A stretch of DNA of 34,369 nucleotides from JALZAH01 sp051000755 (GTDB lineage: Bacteria; Actinomycetota; Acidimicrobiia; Acidimicrobiales; Palsa-688). How positions within the stretch are numbered: position 1 is the first letter of the stretch; each line of letters begins with the position of its first letter. The stretch is from the NCBI GenBank assembly GCA_051000755.1, contig JBPCNZ010000026.1, positions 1 through 34,369 of the forward strand. The letters are read 5' to 3'. Both the position numbers and the translations under genes were made by a program. Under the pieces are notes generated by a model. The model did no database searches. It was not told where the DNA came from and was given only the letters and a program-made list of their open reading frames with translations. Below are positions 32,574-34,369 of this stretch, one piece after another.

Positions 32574-34048
32574 CAGCGGTGTGACGCCTGGTGCGCCTTG
32601 GTCGGCGGGACCCGCCGGACGACCGGCGATGGAAAGATCACCACAGCATCGACGCCGCCCTGGTGGCCGCATCGCAGTTCAATGGTGCCCATGTTGTGGT
32701 CCGTCAGTTGGCGAACGATGGCGAGGCCGAGCCCCGTGCTGCCCGGCTGCCGATCCGAACCCTGCCAGAAGCGATCGAAAGCGTGGGCCCGGTCCTCTGC
32801 GCTCATGCCCGGTCCCTCGTCGCTCACATGGACCGCCACCGATGCATGTTCGGCGACGACGCACACCGTGATGGTCCCGCCCGGTGGTGTGGCGTCGAAA
32901 GCGTTGGCCACCAGGTTGTCAAGGATCTGCTCGAGGTCGCCGGAAACCAGCCGGGCAAACACGGCCGTTGTCGCGTCCCGGTCCACGACCAGGCCCAGGT
33001 GTCCCTCGAAGGCCAACGGCGACCACGCCGCGACCCTCTCGTCGACCACCGTGGTCAGATCTATGTCCTCGCGCTCTCGGGGGGCGCCCTCCGCCCGGTT
33101 CAACGCCAAGAGGCCATCGACGAGATGGGACAGACGCAGCACCTCTCTTCCGGCGGCAGCCAGGTCTGTCGACTCCCGGCCGTCGCCGTCGTTCGCCTCG
33201 AGGTTCTCCAGCCGTAGCCGCAACGCGGTGAGGGGCGAACGCAGCTGGTGAGACGCGTCGGCGACGAAGCGGGATTGAGCGCCGACGAGCTCCTCGAGCC
33301 GGGACGCCATCTGATTGAACTCCTCGCCCAGGCCCCGAATCTCGGCTGGCCCCTCTGGGGTCACCCGCAGCGACAGGTTCCCGTGGCCCAACCGGCTGAC
33401 GGTGCCCTCCAAGCGGGCCAACGGGCCCGTGACCGACCGAGCCAGCCGGAACCCAACCAAGGCGGTAACACCCAGGATCAGGGCTGCGGCGGCCGCCAAC
33501 TCTGCCCACGTCGTCTCGATCTGATCGTCGGTTGCGTCCGCAGAGATCGACACGACCACTGCTCCTCGCGCCGGAACGTCGGCCCCGATCGGGACCGATG
33601 CCGTCACCACGGGGCGGCCCTCGTCGCGACGCCACGCCGTCCCCGACCTGCCGGCCAGAGCCTGATGGACACTCGACACCACCCCGGCGTCGTCGGCATC
33701 GATGTCTCTCTCCCGGTCCAGGCGGACCACATACTTCCCTTCCTTATCGACGACGGCCACCTCGCCGCCCGCAGCATCGGATCGATACCGGCTGACCAGC
33801 TGGCCGAGGTCGTGGACCGTCGGATGCTCCAAGTCCTCACCGGCAAGAACAGCCAACGCCTGAGCGTCCCGCTGGGCCTGGCCTGAAAGCTGGCCCCGGT
33901 CTCGACGAGCGCTCTGCACGCCCAGAGGGATCTCCAGCGCCAACAACACCACGGCCGCCAACACCAAATAGGACACCACCAGCCGTCGCCTCACCAGCAC
34001 CGCCCACACCAGCGGGCCAGGCCGACATGTCTCATCACAGGTCCCCAA
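32573..34048 (-). CDS. two-component sensor histidine kinase
   Basis: A 491-residue membrane kinase. One helix near the N terminus (~24-42), an extracytoplasmic sensor domain (~45-180), a second helix (~183-203) and a HAMP-like region (~204-255) lead to the phosphoacceptor H267 in FVADASHQLRSPLTALRLRL. The ATPase has EQILDNLVANAFDATP, DEGPGMS and TGLGLAIVRQLTDHN. TTG 34048 is the longest start; GTG codons 14 and 19 residues further in are possible, with no clear ribosome-binding site. No response regulator gene is adjacent, although these kinases normally sit behind one; the upstream sequence changes composition at about this point. It is coupled to the NAGPA lipoprotein. Confidence 0.88.
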   Translation of the reverse strand: MGTCDETCRPGPLVWAVLVRRRLVVSYLVLAAVVLLALEIPLGVQSARRDRGQLSGQAQRDAQALAVLAGEDLEHPTVHDLGQLVSRYRSDAAGGEVAVVDKEGKYVVRLDRERDIDADDAGVVSSVHQALAGRSGTAWRRDEGRPVVTASVPIGADVPARGAVVVSISADATDDQIETTWAELAAAAALILGVTALVGFRLARSVTGPLARLEGTVSRLGHGNLSLRVTPEGPAEIRGLGEEFNQMASRLEELVGAQSRFVADASHQLRSPLTALRLRLENLEANDGDGRESTDLAAAGREVLRLSHLVDGLLALNRAEGAPREREDIDLTTVVDERVAAWSPLAFEGHLGLVVDRDATTAVFARLVSGDLEQILDNLVANAFDATPPGGTITVCVVAEHASVAVHVSDEGPGMSAEDRAHAFDRFWQGSDRQPGSTGLGLAIVRQLTDHNMGTIELRCGHQGGVDAVVIFPSPVVRRVPPTKAHQASHR

Positions 34049-34121
34049 AGATCAAAGCGTTAGCATCTCAGACCAAAGAGCACAACAAGCCTCCAGGAAA
34101 GGCAAACGTTTCACCAATATC

Positions 34122-34220
34122 TCAACACTCAGCCTTAGCTGCCCGCTTGACCGCCCGGTAGACCGTCGCCCAATTGATACGGGTGCGGCTCCGCTGGAGT
34201 GACGTCGTAGGGCCAATACT
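34122..34220 (-). other. possible remnant of a recombinase/transposase C terminus
   Basis: Reading the minus strand into the TGA at 34124-34122 gives RSRTRINWATVYRAVKRAA followed by a short tail. The turn followed by ATVYRAVK resembles the C-terminal helix-turn-helix of serine recombinases or some transposases, but the fragment is short and no catalytic domain precedes it. Surrounding bases 34030-34140 are much less GC-rich than the kinase gene. No other gene is apparent between 34049 and 34282; a 69-residue minus frame (34052-34261) is not convincing. Confidence 0.2.
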
Positions 34221-34282
34221 CTCTCCCGCCTGAGGAGGTCCGAGGTGCAGGGATCCAACACTTGGCATAGCAGTCAGGCTTA

Positions 34283-34314
34283 CCTGTCTGTAGTGATAAC
34301 TAGCTACAGACAGG
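34283..34314 (+). promoter_or_regulatory. 11-bp inverted-repeat operator upstream of the last gene
   Basis: CCTGTCTGTAG (34283-34293) and CTACAGACAGG (34304-34314) are perfect inverted repeats separated by 10 bases. The right arm overlaps the ribosome-binding site AGGAG (34312-34316) of the gene starting at 34322. CTGTCTGTAG/CTACAGACAG-type half sites are common targets of TetR/AcrR regulators, so repression, possibly autorepression, of the downstream gene is likely. As RNA it would also form a strong hairpin hiding the start. Confidence 0.6.
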
Positions 34315-34321
34315 AGCTACG

Positions 34322-34369
34322 ATGCCTTGCATCACACGCCGAGCCCGACCATTGGTGCTCCACGGCACC
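34322..34369 (+). CDS. start of a gene cut by the window end
   Basis: ATG 34322 is preceded by AGGAG at 34312-34316 with a five-base spacer and opens a frame running to the last base: MPCITRRARPLVLHGT. Sixteen residues are too few to assign a function. The operator-like inverted repeat directly in front suggests tight regulation. Confidence 0.5.
   Translation, partial: MPCITRRARPLVLHGT

Noticed and set aside
31644..33251. 535-residue plus-strand frame opposite the NAGPA lipoprotein and histidine kinase
   Set aside because: Arginine/serine-rich shadow of two recognisable genes.
1..34369. CRISPR arrays, rRNA or tRNA genes, prophage modules, replication origin
   Set aside because: Scanning by eye showed no repeated spacer pattern, no cloverleaf or rRNA-like segment, and no phage structural genes. 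A short or divergent tRNA could be missed without a model search.

Overview
This is a high-GC window, probably from an actinobacterium (Actinomycetota), possibly an Acidimicrobiia-like lineage. The reasons are many GTG starts, a uroporphyrinogen-III-synthase/winged-helix nitrate regulator of the NnaR type, a type VII secretion-like cassette, a CsbD/MBP1-like protein and tightly overlapping GC-rich operons. The species cannot be named from sequence alone. No rRNA, tRNA or CRISPR array was seen. Both ends look like junctions: the left edge is the tail of a probable transposase gene, and the right edge has lower GC and starts a new gene behind a strong inverted repeat.

Layout. (1) 0.6-6.7 kb, + strand, small nitrogen compounds: an NCS1 permease, an FmdB zinc ribbon and a formamidase, then a guanidine-I (ykkC) riboswitch, a guanidinase-type ureohydrolase and an APC permease. 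The formamidase has a frameshift and a deletion of roughly 130 bp, the guanidinase an in-frame TAG, the APC permease a frameshift. (2) 6.7-10.1 kb: a CsbD-like stress protein, a GT2 glycosyltransferase coupled to a DJ-1/PfpI protein, an unknown small protein and a DUF72 protein. (3) 10.2-18.0 kb, - strand, nitrate assimilation: NnaR-like regulator, NarK transporter, NirB, and a NirD-nitrate reductase fusion, with overlapping genes. (4) 18.2-21.9 kb, + strand: a DUF5990 protein, then a cassette resembling a type VII effector with a helical partner, a small two-helix membrane protein and a possible chaperone. (5) 22.0-25.4 kb: an APH(6)-like kinase, a divergent aldo/keto reductase-TetR pair with a palindromic operator, and a damaged amidohydrolase. 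(6) 34.0-25.5 kb, - strand, one long redox run: histidine kinase, phosphodiester-glycosidase lipoprotein, a small anchored protein ending SSGGS, ApbE, a ferric-reductase-like membrane protein with an outer domain, a NuoF-like protein, a ferredoxin, a b-type cytochrome-like membrane protein and a second phosphodiester glycosidase.

How the genes work together. Region 1 would import guanidine and amides and hydrolyse them for nitrogen, the guanidine part being switched by its own ligand. Region 3 would bring in nitrate and reduce it to ammonium in the cytoplasm. Region 6 could pass electrons from NAD(P)H through the NuoF-like protein and ferredoxin to membrane haems and on to an exported flavin or other acceptor. 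ApbE implies a covalently flavinylated partner, but no standard FMN-binding domain is present, which makes this the most intriguing system here.

Caveat. At least five conserved genes carry single-base frameshifts, almost all explained by losing one base from a short run of identical bases. Many may be sequencing or assembly errors rather than true mutations. The TAG in the guanidinase and the larger deletion in the formamidase do not fit that pattern.
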